Notes: a model not told the origin generated them from the sequence alone. Counted from the stretch's first letter, positions 15,706 to 23,460 are shown. The stretch is 24,881 nt of DNA from JANQKX01 sp039028695 (GCA_039028695.1 JBCCHN010000074.1:1-24881); one strand, 5' to 3'. Numbers and translations: made by a program.

Positions 15706-15744
15706 TTTTCTGGAACACTTTTTTTCTGGAACATAGTCTGTTCC
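15706..15744. promoter_or_regulatory. Perfect dyad plus upstream half-site: candidate operator of the transporter operon
   Basis: GGAACA (15728-15733) and TGTTCC (15739-15744) form a perfect inverted repeat with a 5-base spacer. A further copy of the left arm, embedded in the 12-base word TTTTCTGGAACA, occurs at 15706-15717 and again at 15722-15733, a 16-bp period. The sites lie 32-70 bp before the start codon of the binding-protein gene, a typical repressor position. The cognate protein may be the divergent DeoR-family regulator or another regulator. Confidence 0.6.
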
Positions 15745-15890
15745 GGCGCCATTCATCTTTCTGCACACATCCAATTCTTCTGAGCCATCGCCGCCTTACT
15801 GGTTCTGTCACGTTCGCTCAGACGAGGTGATGACAACACCCATCCTAGAAAGCCTAGAGTGCCGTCCTCAGGAACTCAAATCAAGAAAAT

Positions 15891-15923
15891 TCCACAAATT
15901 TCCACAATATCCCACAAACTGTG
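15891..15923. repeat. Three 10-bp-phased repeats (TCCACAA-type) before the DeoR-family gene
   Basis: TCCACAAATT (15891), TCCACAATAT (15901) and CCCACAAACT (15911) are three consecutive decamers in exact 10-bp register, close to one helical turn. The last runs into CACA-AAC-TGTG, a small inverted repeat at 15913-15923. They lie 39-71 bp upstream of the regulator's GTG start. The position and phasing suggest a cooperative regulator-binding site. Confidence 0.55.
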
Positions 15924-15961
15924 TTATCCTATTTGTTCATTCATAATCATGAGACTGCCCG

Positions 15962-16732
15962 GTGCATCAAAGCGAAAGACAAACGGTCATCCTCCGTTCC
16001 CTCGAAAAAAGGGGCGTCTGTACCGTGACGGATCTTGCTGGACGGCTTTCGGTTTCGGATGAAACCATCCGGCGAGATATCAAAGCCATGGCCAATCGAG
16101 GTCTGGTTCAACGTGTCCATGGGGCCGTGGTACTGCCGGATCTCTTTCGCGAGCCAACCTTCCAGCGCCGCCTGTCGAGGCATGCAGAAGCCAAGCAAAC
16201 CATCGCCAAGCTGGCGGCAGACTGCGTCGCCGATGGGGATTCGGTGATGTTGGACACCGGCAGCACGACGGCCTATGTGGCGCGAGCCTTGGCCGGTCAC
16301 AGCGGGCTTACCGTGGTGACAAATTGCTGTGAAATCGCGGCAACCTTGGGGGCGAGTGGGCGCAACGACGTCTACTTGGCTGGCGGAAGTTATCGGTCAG
16401 ACGATTCGGCCGTATTCGGAAACAACGCCATTGAATTCGTCCGCCAATTCCGGGTGCGCTTGGCCTTTTTGTCCATTGGTGCCATCAATTTAGAAGACGG
16501 CTTGATGGACTATCACCTGAACGAGGCGGAGTTCTCTCGAGCCGTGATTGGTCAGGCCAATCACACATGCGTGGTGGCGGATTCCTCAAAGTTCGGCAAT
16601 CAGGCGCCCATGAAAGTTTGTGGACTAGAGACAGTCGACAGCATCATTGTCGAAACCGAGCCCAAATCTTCCTTTATCCACGGCTTGCAGGACGCTGATG
16701 TCACCGTAATCACCCCACGAGCAGACGAATAA
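15962..16732 (+). CDS. DeoR/GlpR-family transcriptional regulator
   Basis: This 256-residue protein has an N-terminal winged helix-turn-helix of DeoR type (RQTVILRSLEKRG...TVTDLAGRLSVSDETIRRDI, residues 7-40). The C-terminal DeoR sensor domain has the effector-pocket motif DTGSTT at 98-103, plus LTVVTN and VADSSKFG. Members usually repress catabolic operons and are released by a phosphorylated sugar or polyol intermediate. The start is a GTG at 15962; an in-frame TGA at 15950 excludes a longer protein. It is divergent from the transporter and demethylase operon with 287 bp between, so it is the prime candidate for its local regulator. The presence of two kinases in that operon fits a phosphorylated inducer (inference). 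Confidence 0.92.
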   Translation: MHQSERQTVILRSLEKRGVCTVTDLAGRLSVSDETIRRDIKAMANRGLVQRVHGAVVLPDLFREPTFQRRLSRHAEAKQTIAKLAADCVADGDSVMLDTGSTTAYVARALAGHSGLTVVTNCCEIAATLGASGRNDVYLAGGSYRSDDSAVFGNNAIEFVRQFRVRLAFLSIGAINLEDGLMDYHLNEAEFSRAVIGQANHTCVVADSSKFGNQAPMKVCGLETVDSIIVETEPKSSFIHGLQDADVTVITPRADE

Positions 16733-16756
16733 TTCAAAGCAACGCTGCGAGGTACA

Positions 16757-18514
16757 TCAAGGAGCCGGGCGGCTTCCCTCGCCCTCTGCCGAGAGGGCAA
16801 TGGCGGGGCTTACCCGATCCGGCGGAAAGGTGACCGTTACTGTGGTGCCCTGCCCCACCTCGGATTCCAAAAGCATGTCTCCACCATGCAGGTCGACAAG
16901 ATGGCGGGTCAACGGCAAGCCCAGGCCTGTCTCGTCGAACCGCCGTGTCATCTTCGCATCCGAATTGCCAAAAGGTTCCATTACTCGGACCAAATCTTCT
17001 TGCGGGATGGCGCCCTTGCCCGCGTGAACCACAAACTCCAAACCCTTAGATTTGCTGGGCCGCAGGAGCACGACCACTTCGCTTCCCGTCGCCGAAAACT
17101 TGATCGCATTTAAAAGGAGATTCACAAGAATTTGCCGTAGCGATCCCGCATCCGCCCTTAGATTGGGTAGATGGGGCGCGATGTCGAGCCGCAACCGGAT
17201 GCGGTTGGCCTGGGCGCGCTCTTGCACGGAACGAAGCACCGAATCGACGAGCACCGGCGCTGCAATGGTCTCCTCTCGCAAAACAAAAGAACCGGATTCG
17301 ATTTGGGAAAGGTCCAAAATATCGTTGACCAAGCCCAACAGATGGGTACCACTTTCATAGATATCGTCGGCGTATTGGCGGTATCGCCCATTCCCTACCT
17401 CGCCGAACAGCTCATCCTTTATGATCTCGGAAAAACCGATGATGGCGTTCAAAGGGGTTCTCAGCTCATGGCTCACATTGGCATAAAAATCGGCCTTCGC
17501 CTGATGGGCCCGCGCCGCTTCTTGACGCGCATCATTGAGCTGACGCTGGGAGGCGTAACCGCCCGTGGCATCTTCAATGGATAGGAATGAACCGCCGCCG
17601 GGCAAGGGACGATGCCGCAAGGCAATTACCCGTCCGTCGGTCAAAAAGTCTTGTGCAACCTCTTCACGTAAGGAGCGAACCATGGTCAAGCGCCGCTCCC
17701 GAAAGCTGCCGGCGGTGTCCGACAAGACGGTTCCGCGGGTTACTGAAGCATTGTAAATATCGGCCAATGGTGTGCCGGGGGTCCCAAAATCTTCGGGTAG
17801 ATCATAAAGTTCGAAAAAGCGGTCATTGGCTGCAATAAGATTGAGGTTCTCGTCAAAAAGGCCGATGCCTCGGGCACTGCCGTCCAACGCCATGCGGAGC
17901 CACGCCTTTTGATGGGCCAACTCAGCCTGCAAACCCGCGTTTTCTTCCTCGCGCAAAACTTGATCGGAAACCGGGCTCGCGATCACAAAGGAGCCGCTGC
18001 CGGGAATGTTGCGGAAATTAATGTCGTAACTTTCCCCATTTCCCGTTTTGACGCGGCGTTGAATCATGGAACAGGGCATATCCGGTGTCGACTGCCCATC
18101 AAGAATTTTTAGATCTGTTTCCGCATCAGGCCCCAGCAAGGAAAACTGTCGATTTCGTAATACCTGCTTGCCGTCTTTATCGAATAAAGCCACGCCGCAA
18201 GGAACAGCTTCGAGCGCTTGACGCTCATCATCGCTGCGACTTTGTGTCCAACGACGCAACCGCTTCTCGCGGGACAGCAGCGCCATCAATACCACACAAA
18301 GCATGCTCAAAACTGCAACGGCCACGAGGCTCCAAAGCGAGACAGTCGCAATCCCTCCAGCTTGGGACCAGAATTTCATCGAAAAAACGTCAACAGCCCA
18401 AGCGGGACCGGGGACCAGCGCTGATAGGCCCGCTCCGGCAACCGCCCCATAGAACAGCCAACTTTTTTGGAAATTAGTCGCCCCTCGGCCGATCACGGTG
18501 CCCTTGTCCCCCAC
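16757..18514 (-). CDS. Sensor histidine kinase with two PAS-like domains, orphan, degenerate G1 box
   Basis: This 585-residue inner-membrane kinase has hydrophobic segments near residues 19-40 and 57-81 with a short loop between them. Two PAS-like regions follow: about 95-190 (PCGVALFDKDGKQ) and 205-320 (GIGLFDENLNLIAANDRFFELYDLP). A short coiled region precedes a HisKA H box, FYANVSHELRTPLN, with the phospho-His near 349. The HATPase part has an N box ILVNLLLNAIKFS near 470 and a G2 box DETGLGLPL near 530. The G1 box reads VHAGKGAIP instead of the usual DxGxG, so the adenine-binding Asp is replaced by His. The start is a GTG at 18514 with GGAG 9 bases upstream. No response regulator is adjacent. 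It converges with the DeoR-family gene and diverges from the pyrophosphatase gene. Confidence 0.9.
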   Translation of the reverse strand: MGDKGTVIGRGATNFQKSWLFYGAVAGAGLSALVPGPAWAVDVFSMKFWSQAGGIATVSLWSLVAVAVLSMLCVVLMALLSREKRLRRWTQSRSDDERQALEAVPCGVALFDKDGKQVLRNRQFSLLGPDAETDLKILDGQSTPDMPCSMIQRRVKTGNGESYDINFRNIPGSGSFVIASPVSDQVLREEENAGLQAELAHQKAWLRMALDGSARGIGLFDENLNLIAANDRFFELYDLPEDFGTPGTPLADIYNASVTRGTVLSDTAGSFRERRLTMVRSLREEVAQDFLTDGRVIALRHRPLPGGGSFLSIEDATGGYASQRQLNDARQEAARAHQAKADFYANVSHELRTPLNAIIGFSEIIKDELFGEVGNGRYRQYADDIYESGTHLLGLVNDILDLSQIESGSFVLREETIAAPVLVDSVLRSVQERAQANRIRLRLDIAPHLPNLRADAGSLRQILVNLLLNAIKFSATGSEVVVLLRPSKSKGLEFVVHAGKGAIPQEDLVRVMEPFGNSDAKMTRRFDETGLGLPLTRHLVDLHGGDMLLESEVGQGTTVTVTFPPDRVSPAIALSAEGEGSRPAP

Positions 18515-18883
18515 ACCATTTCACTCCGACCAAATCCCAGTCGTAGTCTGGTTAACCCGAAGTAAATGTTTCCCCGATAATTAGCTGCTTATAAGAAAAA
18601 TTCTGGTCAGGCCCAAGGATTGTTTAACAAGTCAAACAGCCAGACAGAATAATTTGTCGGATCTCTGCTCAAACTCTTTCGTCTAAAGTTTCGATTTTTC
18701 CATATGGCGCTTGGGTTTTTTAAAATTTGCGCAAATCCTTGGAGTGCAAATCCTCTAATGCAAGGCAGGCAATGCCAAAGGCCACAGATTTCTTGAAACT
18801 AGGGCCCGGTCAGTGCTTTATGTCGCGAATCGACGTCAAATGATGGGGTCAAACCTCTCGCTGCCCCATCGGAAAGGACAACT
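18515..18883. other. 369-bp divergent intergenic region (histidine kinase / pyrophosphatase)
   Basis: I see no gene here. It contains direct repeats of GCAAATCCT at 18731-18739 and 18746-18754 (15-bp period) and AT-rich patches near 18580-18660 and 18700-18727. A hairpin lies next to the pyrophosphatase ribosome-binding site. It must hold the promoters of both flanking genes, but no hexamer pair is strong enough for a firm call. Confidence 0.6.
18842..18870 (+). promoter_or_regulatory. Leader hairpin immediately before the pyrophosphatase ribosome-binding site
   Basis: GATGGGG (18842-18848) and CCCCATC (18864-18870) form a perfect 7-bp stem with a 15-base loop. It ends about 3 bases before the AAGGA ribosome-binding site that serves the GTG at 18884. 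It may modulate translation or mRNA stability. No known riboswitch class is recognised. Confidence 0.4.
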
Positions 18884-19447
18884 GTGGATATCAAGAAGAT
18901 CCCCGTAGGGACCAACCCCCCTTGGGACGTCAACGTCATTGTGGAAGTCCCAATCGGCGGCGAGCCGGTGAAATATGAGATGGATAAAGAATCAGGGGCA
19001 ATTTTCGTCGACCGTTTCTTGCATACCTCAATGCACTATCCAATGAATTACGGCTTTATTCCCCATACCCTATCGCAAGATGGCGACCCCACGGACGTAT
19101 TGGTTGCCGCACGTACGCCCATATTCCCCGGCGCCGTAGTACGTGTACGCCCAATCGGGGTGCTGATCATGGAGGATGAGGGCGGTCAGGACGAAAAAAT
19201 CATCTCCGTGCCGGTCGATAAGCTCTTTCCCTACTACCGGGATGTCTCCTCTTATCGAGGCTTACCCGCCATCCTGCTTGAGCAGATTTCTCACTTTTTC
19301 GCCCACTACAAGGACTTAGAGCCGGATAAGTGGGTTAAAGTCGTGCGCTGGGGGGAAGCGGAGGAAGCCTGCCGCATGATTGAAGCTGCGATTCTGGCGC
19401 ACAAGGAACAAAATCCGGACGAGACCAAGGGTCTTGGAGGGTCTTAA
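18884..19447 (+). CDS. ppa: Inorganic pyrophosphatase (family I)
   Basis: This 187-residue cytoplasmic enzyme hydrolyses pyrophosphate to two phosphates, pulling biosynthetic reactions forward. It carries the family I metal-binding signature DGDPTDVLV (Asp66, Asp68, Asp71), ESGAIFVDR and MNYGFIPHT before it, and a C-terminal HFFAHYKDLEPDKWVKV segment with the conserved Tyr and Lys residues. The length is slightly above the usual 170-180. The GTG start at 18884 has AAGGA six bases upstream. The stop overlaps the stop of the convergent cobU/cobP gene by four bases. Confidence 0.97.
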   Translation: MDIKKIPVGTNPPWDVNVIVEVPIGGEPVKYEMDKESGAIFVDRFLHTSMHYPMNYGFIPHTLSQDGDPTDVLVAARTPIFPGAVVRVRPIGVLIMEDEGGQDEKIISVPVDKLFPYYRDVSSYRGLPAILLEQISHFFAHYKDLEPDKWVKVVRWGEAEEACRMIEAAILAHKEQNPDETKGLGGS

Positions 19448-20019
19448 GAAGTCCCGATTAATACCGGACCTTTGAGAGTCATCGGCAAGCCGGCCGCCAC
19501 AAAAATAACCGACTGTGCGCCAGCCGCTACAGTCTGGTTCAATTGCCCCGCCAAATCCCGAAAACGCCGCGCCAGGGCGTTGTCCGGCACGATTCCTAAG
19601 CCAACCTCGTTACTCACTGCAACGATGGGGCCTGGCAGATTGGCCATACGCTGGCTAAGGGACGCAATTTCTTCATTCACATCCCGTTCGGCGAACATGA
19701 GGTTGGAGAGCCATAACGTTAGGCAATCCACCAACACAATGGGCCCCTCGTCCCCTTCTGAACGATCGGCAGCACCAAAAACATCAGCGAGTGTATCCCC
19801 CAAGGCCAAAGGGACTTCATGAGTTATCCAACTGTCGCCGCGCCGCGCCTGATGGCGCGCTATCCGTTGCTGCATTTCCAGATCCCCGGCCTCGGCCGTG
19901 GCGACATAATGGGGAGTCTTGGCCTGATCGAGCACCAATCGCTCGGCCAAGGCGGATTTTCCGGAACGCGCCCCACCTAAAACGAGGGTTAAGGGGGGCA
20001 AAAAGCAGTCAGCGGGCAT
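19444..20019 (-). CDS. cobU: Adenosylcobinamide kinase / adenosylcobinamide-phosphate guanylyltransferase
   Basis: This bifunctional enzyme of late cobalamin assembly phosphorylates adenosylcobinamide and then attaches GMP, giving AdoCbi-GDP for the lower-ligand step. The 191-residue protein has the P-loop GGARSGKS (15-22) and the RIARHQARRGDSW region with His56 as the probable guanylylated residue. It also has VDCLTLWLSN (Walker B-like, near 98-107) and VSNEVGLGIVP. The ATG at 20019 has no strong ribosome-binding site. No other cobalamin gene and no B12 riboswitch are visible nearby, so it is a solitary cob gene here (cobP in the aerobic-pathway naming). It shares the TTAA at 19444-19447 with the end of ppa. 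Confidence 0.95.
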   Translation of the reverse strand: MPADCFLPPLTLVLGGARSGKSALAERLVLDQAKTPHYVATAEAGDLEMQQRIARHQARRGDSWITHEVPLALGDTLADVFGAADRSEGDEGPIVLVDCLTLWLSNLMFAERDVNEEIASLSQRMANLPGPIVAVSNEVGLGIVPDNALARRFRDLAGQLNQTVAAGAQSVIFVAAGLPMTLKGPVLIGTS

Positions 20020-20079
20020 GGAATATCAAAAGGTGGCGTCAGCAGCGCAAGGGAATAGCAATCCATCGAGCCGGGCGCA

Positions 20080-20097
20080 ACCAGGGCGGCCCCTGGT
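20080..20097. terminator. Perfect 7-bp hairpin between the TPR lipoprotein gene and cobU
   Basis: ACCAGGG / CCCTGGT with a four-base loop lies in the 153-bp gap, 76 bases beyond the stop of the lipoprotein gene and 61 bases before cobU. It has no T-run on either strand, so it may be a weak or Rho-assisted terminator or a leader hairpin of cobU. Confidence 0.35.
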
Positions 20098-20172
20098 AGG
20101 TTACTTTGCCACGAATATTAGGGTTACGGCCTGGATGACCGATCCCTTGCGTCGACGTAAATGGCTGAAAAG

Positions 20173-22725
20173 TTACTGATTTGAAGCTTGAACCATCGCC
20201 TTTTGGTCTGCGCTCATCAAATTTTCCGTCTCGCTGAGCAAGGCATTGGACAGGGGATAGCCTGCCTCGTCGGAGCGTTTCAGCCAGTAGTAAGCCTGGA
20301 CCAGGTCCTTGGGCACGCCGTGGCCATCCAAATAAAGGCCGCCGAGGTAAAATTGGGCGCGACGAACGCCGCTTTCGGCCAGGGGCAACCAACTTTTGTA
20401 GGCCGATGCGTATTCCCCAGCCCGATAGGCATCCAAACCCGTTTGAAGCTGTTCAGCGATCGGGCTAACTCCGTCTCCGCTGGCCTGGGGAGAAGCCTCA
20501 GGCGCGGATTGGGCAACCTTTTCGGGCGCTTGAGCCTCCGATTCAGGGATCATGGCCGGTTGGGCATCCGATACCTGAGTTTCAGAGGAGGCTGTTTCTG
20601 CGGTCGCCGGTTGGGCCGCTTTCGTTTGAGCCTGCTCTGTGTCCGGCGCCGTTTTGGCGCGCGCCACATCATTGGTTAGAACCTGGCTTTCGCCTGATTG
20701 AGGCTCTTTTGGTGCCGCCGCCATTTGAGCTTTTGTTGACTGTTGAGCATCAACAGTTTGCGTATCAGCCGGCGCTTCCATTTTTTCGGCTTCCGCGGCA
20801 ATGGCTTCGTCGACCATAACGTGACCGTCAATTTGGGCTAGAAGCTGTTTTGCGTATTTGTATCCACCCCTATCGGATTTGGTAAGCCAGTCAGAAGCTT
20901 GGGCGTAGTCTTTTTCGACGCCATGGCCATCGATATGCAGGCCACCCAGATAGAATTGGGCGCGCGGGTTGCCAGCCACGGCGAGGGGATGCCAAATCGC
21001 GTGCGCTTGTTCGTAATTGCCGCTGCGGTAAGCTTCCAAACCCCGCTCTAATTCGCTGGCCGTGCTGCGGGCAGGCGCGGAAGTGTTCGGCGACGCAGTC
21101 AGATCCGCGCCATTGGTTGCGACCTCCTGCGCGCTTGCCGTGTCGGCCACCGAAGCGACCTCGGAACTCGCCGTTGGCGTCTGTTGCCCGTCGTTGTTTT
21201 GCACCGCAACAGTCTCTGACGGGACTGCTTGTGGCGCGGAGTCGTCCGCGGCAACGGCAATTTCGGCGTCTTGCGGCAGATTCAAGCTTGCCAATAATTC
21301 TTGAGCACGGAAATAGCCCGCGCTCGCTGACTTATTCAGCCATTCAACTGCCTGAGCTTCGTCTTTAGCCACGCCCCGACCATCGTAATAGAGGCCGCCC
21401 ACGTAAAACTGTGCCCGTCGATTGCCTTGCTGGGCGAGCGGGATCCAATTGACATAGGCAGCTTCGAAATCACCATTACGGTAAGCGTCCAACCCCTTGG
21501 CAATTTGATCCTTTGCCGAGAGTGATGATGCCATGGCCGCATCCGCCTGAGCCATTGATTCGGCGGGCGCCTGAGCTGCCTTTGCGATGTTAGCCTCGGA
21601 ATTCGAGGGTTTAGATGCCGTTTCGTCTTGCGAACCCGACGAACTGCTGTTCGACGAAGCAGCGGCTACGTTTAGCGGCGCTGCCGGCATATCCGCCTTG
21701 GCGACTGAAACCGCGGTAGGCTTATCTTGGGCGTCTTCTAACTCAGCAACGGATAATGGCTCTTGCCGATCATCAGCCGGAGCTCCTGTGCTGCCCCCCA
21801 CACCGGCAGCCAACACGTCGCCACCCCATTCATCGTTTCCGTTTTGCACGGTCTGCGCGGCAGCCGGCTCGCTAGTCCATGTGGCCTCAGCCACGTCTTC
21901 CTGTTCGTTATCCCAATCCTGGCTTACAGCATCGTTCTCAGTCCAAGGCATCGCTTCGGATTGGTCTACAGGAGTGGCCATTGAGTCTTGGCCGTCCCCT
22001 TGATTGGCAGCCAAATCCTCGCTTGGCGGGAGTGCCTCAATCGCCATTGCCAGGTTGTTATGGCTGACATTTCTGGCATTTGGATCGGCAGTCACCTCAT
22101 TGAGCATGGCAATGGCCGCATCACGCTGCCCAGTTAGGGCTAGGGACAGTCCCAGATTGTTCTTGTATGAAATGTTGCTCGAATCCAGCTCAAGCGCGGC
22201 GCGATAATGGTCCTGGGCTAGGGTGTGATTACCCTTCTGATCCAGTAAAACCGCGATCGCGTTGTGATTTCGCGGATCCATAGGGTCGTTCAACAAGGCA
22301 TGATTAAAGGCGTTCATCGCCTTAGCGTCCTGGCCCAGATCCATATAGGTCTTGCCCAGACGATAGTGCACTTCTGCATTATCGGGATGGCTATTTAGCA
22401 AAATCTTATAGGCCTCAGCCGCGGCCTCAAGCTTTTCGGCGCGGATGAACGTGTCTGCCAACATCATCAGCGGAAGCGGATTGGTGGGATCCAACTCATG
22501 GGCCCGCGTACACATGCCCTGGGCCAATACCAGCTCGCCGGAATTGGAAAAACGCTCGCAATAAGCCGACAAGCGGTCTACCCGGCCGCGGGTGTCTTCA
22601 TCTGTCTCAGCGCCATGAATATTGACAGATTGCGGCGCGGAGGCCGTAGAACCAGCACAGCCTGTAGCCAAAAGGGCTAAAAATACCGCTGTGCGACTTC
22701 CAAAGATGCCAGAATATTTTTGCAT
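20173..22725 (-). CDS. TPR and Sel1-repeat lipoprotein with three spaced Sel1 modules
   Basis: This 850-residue envelope protein, from the ATG at 22725, has a signal peptide ending in the lipobox LATGCAG, so it is probably lipid-anchored. The first third carries about four tetratricopeptide repeats (LMMLADTFIRAEKLEAAAEAY, EVHYRLGKTYMDLGQDAKAMNAF, NHNAIAVLLDQKGNHTLAQDHY, YKNNLGLSLALTGQRDAAIAML), similar to TadD-type lipoproteins of Flp pilus systems. Long Ala/Gln/Ser/Glu-rich linkers then separate three Sel1 modules, coded near 21290-21500, 20840-21050 and 20240-20440. Each module begins GLxAYRxGxxExA and contains RRAQFYxGGLxxDGxGVxKD. TPR and Sel1 folds bind proteins. An in-frame ATG at 22803 would add 26 residues before the signal peptide and is less likely. 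Confidence 0.87.
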   Translation of the reverse strand: MQKYSGIFGSRTAVFLALLATGCAGSTASAPQSVNIHGAETDEDTRGRVDRLSAYCERFSNSGELVLAQGMCTRAHELDPTNPLPLMMLADTFIRAEKLEAAAEAYKILLNSHPDNAEVHYRLGKTYMDLGQDAKAMNAFNHALLNDPMDPRNHNAIAVLLDQKGNHTLAQDHYRAALELDSSNISYKNNLGLSLALTGQRDAAIAMLNEVTADPNARNVSHNNLAMAIEALPPSEDLAANQGDGQDSMATPVDQSEAMPWTENDAVSQDWDNEQEDVAEATWTSEPAAAQTVQNGNDEWGGDVLAAGVGGSTGAPADDRQEPLSVAELEDAQDKPTAVSVAKADMPAAPLNVAAASSNSSSSGSQDETASKPSNSEANIAKAAQAPAESMAQADAAMASSLSAKDQIAKGLDAYRNGDFEAAYVNWIPLAQQGNRRAQFYVGGLYYDGRGVAKDEAQAVEWLNKSASAGYFRAQELLASLNLPQDAEIAVAADDSAPQAVPSETVAVQNNDGQQTPTASSEVASVADTASAQEVATNGADLTASPNTSAPARSTASELERGLEAYRSGNYEQAHAIWHPLAVAGNPRAQFYLGGLHIDGHGVEKDYAQASDWLTKSDRGGYKYAKQLLAQIDGHVMVDEAIAAEAEKMEAPADTQTVDAQQSTKAQMAAAPKEPQSGESQVLTNDVARAKTAPDTEQAQTKAAQPATAETASSETQVSDAQPAMIPESEAQAPEKVAQSAPEASPQASGDGVSPIAEQLQTGLDAYRAGEYASAYKSWLPLAESGVRRAQFYLGGLYLDGHGVPKDLVQAYYWLKRSDEAGYPLSNALLSETENLMSADQKAMVQASNQ
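20240..21500 (-). repeat. Three-copy Sel1 module inside the TPR lipoprotein gene
   Basis: Three diverged copies of about 200 bp lie at roughly 20240-20440, 20840-21050 and 21290-21500. All share the protein core AQFYxGGLxxDGxGVxKD and a following W(L)xKS segment. The spacers between them (about 400 and 240 bp) encode low-complexity acidic and Ala/Gln-rich linkers. The arrangement indicates internal duplication. Confidence 0.75.
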
Positions 22726-22874
22726 TATCCGAAATCCAAATCCAACATTGACATTGAAAAACTCGGCCCATTTACCGGCGCGATCGAAAAACATACCGGC
22801 CATTTTAGTTTCACCACTTGTCTATATCTCTCGGTCAAAAAAGCGGCCGAAATTCAGCCAATCCTTGAAAGAGA

Positions 22875-22911
22875 ATTATAGGAAGCGGCACTTAACAGGG
22901 GCTTAATTATA
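22875..22911 (-). promoter_or_regulatory. Possible -10 elements upstream of the TPR lipoprotein gene
   Basis: Two perfect TATAAT hexamers on the minus strand, 31 bp apart, lie 150-190 bp before the chosen ATG. Neither has a good TTGACA at 16-18 bp, so this is a weak promoter call. Confidence 0.3.
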
Positions 22912-23150
22912 ATCCATAGAATTCGCCCCAATTTTTGACTGGATTATTTACTTTTATTCAAATGACCAGATCAGGAATAAATATTATCAATTCCTTTTTC
23001 ACTTCTTAACAAAATGTATTTTTCTGACTAACAAACTTTGAAGTCTTCCAGTTCCTGCTCTCAAAGGCCTTGCTTCCATGAAGATTAAGCGGCCTGCTCA
23101 TGCTATTTTCAGATGTCAGACCCGGCCATTGCCATCCCGATGCCAATCTG

Positions 23151-23210
23151 ATAGATAAAAAACTAGCTTCAGATCAATTACGGTATACCGACACCCAAAT
23201 AGATAAAAAT
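23151..23210. repeat. Direct repeat ATAGATAAAAA
   Basis: ATAGATAAAAA occurs at 23151-23161 and 23199-23209, 48 bp apart, with TTCAGAT words nearby. It lies in the AT-rich region and may be a regulator site or chance similarity in biased sequence. Confidence 0.35.
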
Positions 23211-23460
23211 CTCTAACAAATTATTGAATAAAAACGTTTTTTATGGATCTGGAGGTTCCCGTTCATCCCCTCATACCCATACGGGAAGCATGAGGCTGCC
23301 GCAATTCTCTTAAAATTAGGATGCCATTAATTGCCAAGACTTCAATAGGCCAAAACCGGTGCCCCTCCCCGTTTAACGCCCTGCAAATCTGCTGCTGCCG
23401 CGGCACAGCTTACAAACAGTCTAACAAGCAGGCAAATCATAATAATCGTATTTTTCATAA

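Noticed and set aside
15728..15744. LexA/SOS box reading of GAAC-N7-GTTC
   Set aside because: Alphaproteobacterial LexA sites are direct repeats GTTC-N7-GTTC. This is an inverted repeat next to a transport operon, so a different regulator is more likely.
15891..15923. CRISPR-like repeat array
   Set aside because: The repeats are contiguous decamers without spacers, and no cas gene is present.
6723..15961. Glycine riboswitch controlling the demethylase operon
   Set aside because: The leader before the binding-protein gene and the short gaps between the later genes lack the paired aptamer structure. The gaps before the flavoprotein genes are only a few bases.
20020..20172. Cobalamin riboswitch upstream of cobU
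   Set aside because: No B12 box and no GCCACTG-type core were seen on the minus strand. Only a simple hairpin is present.
23078..23158. 26-codon frame starting MKIKRPAHA
   Set aside because: It has an AAGG nearby, but is too short and too odd in composition to support as a gene without conservation or expression data.
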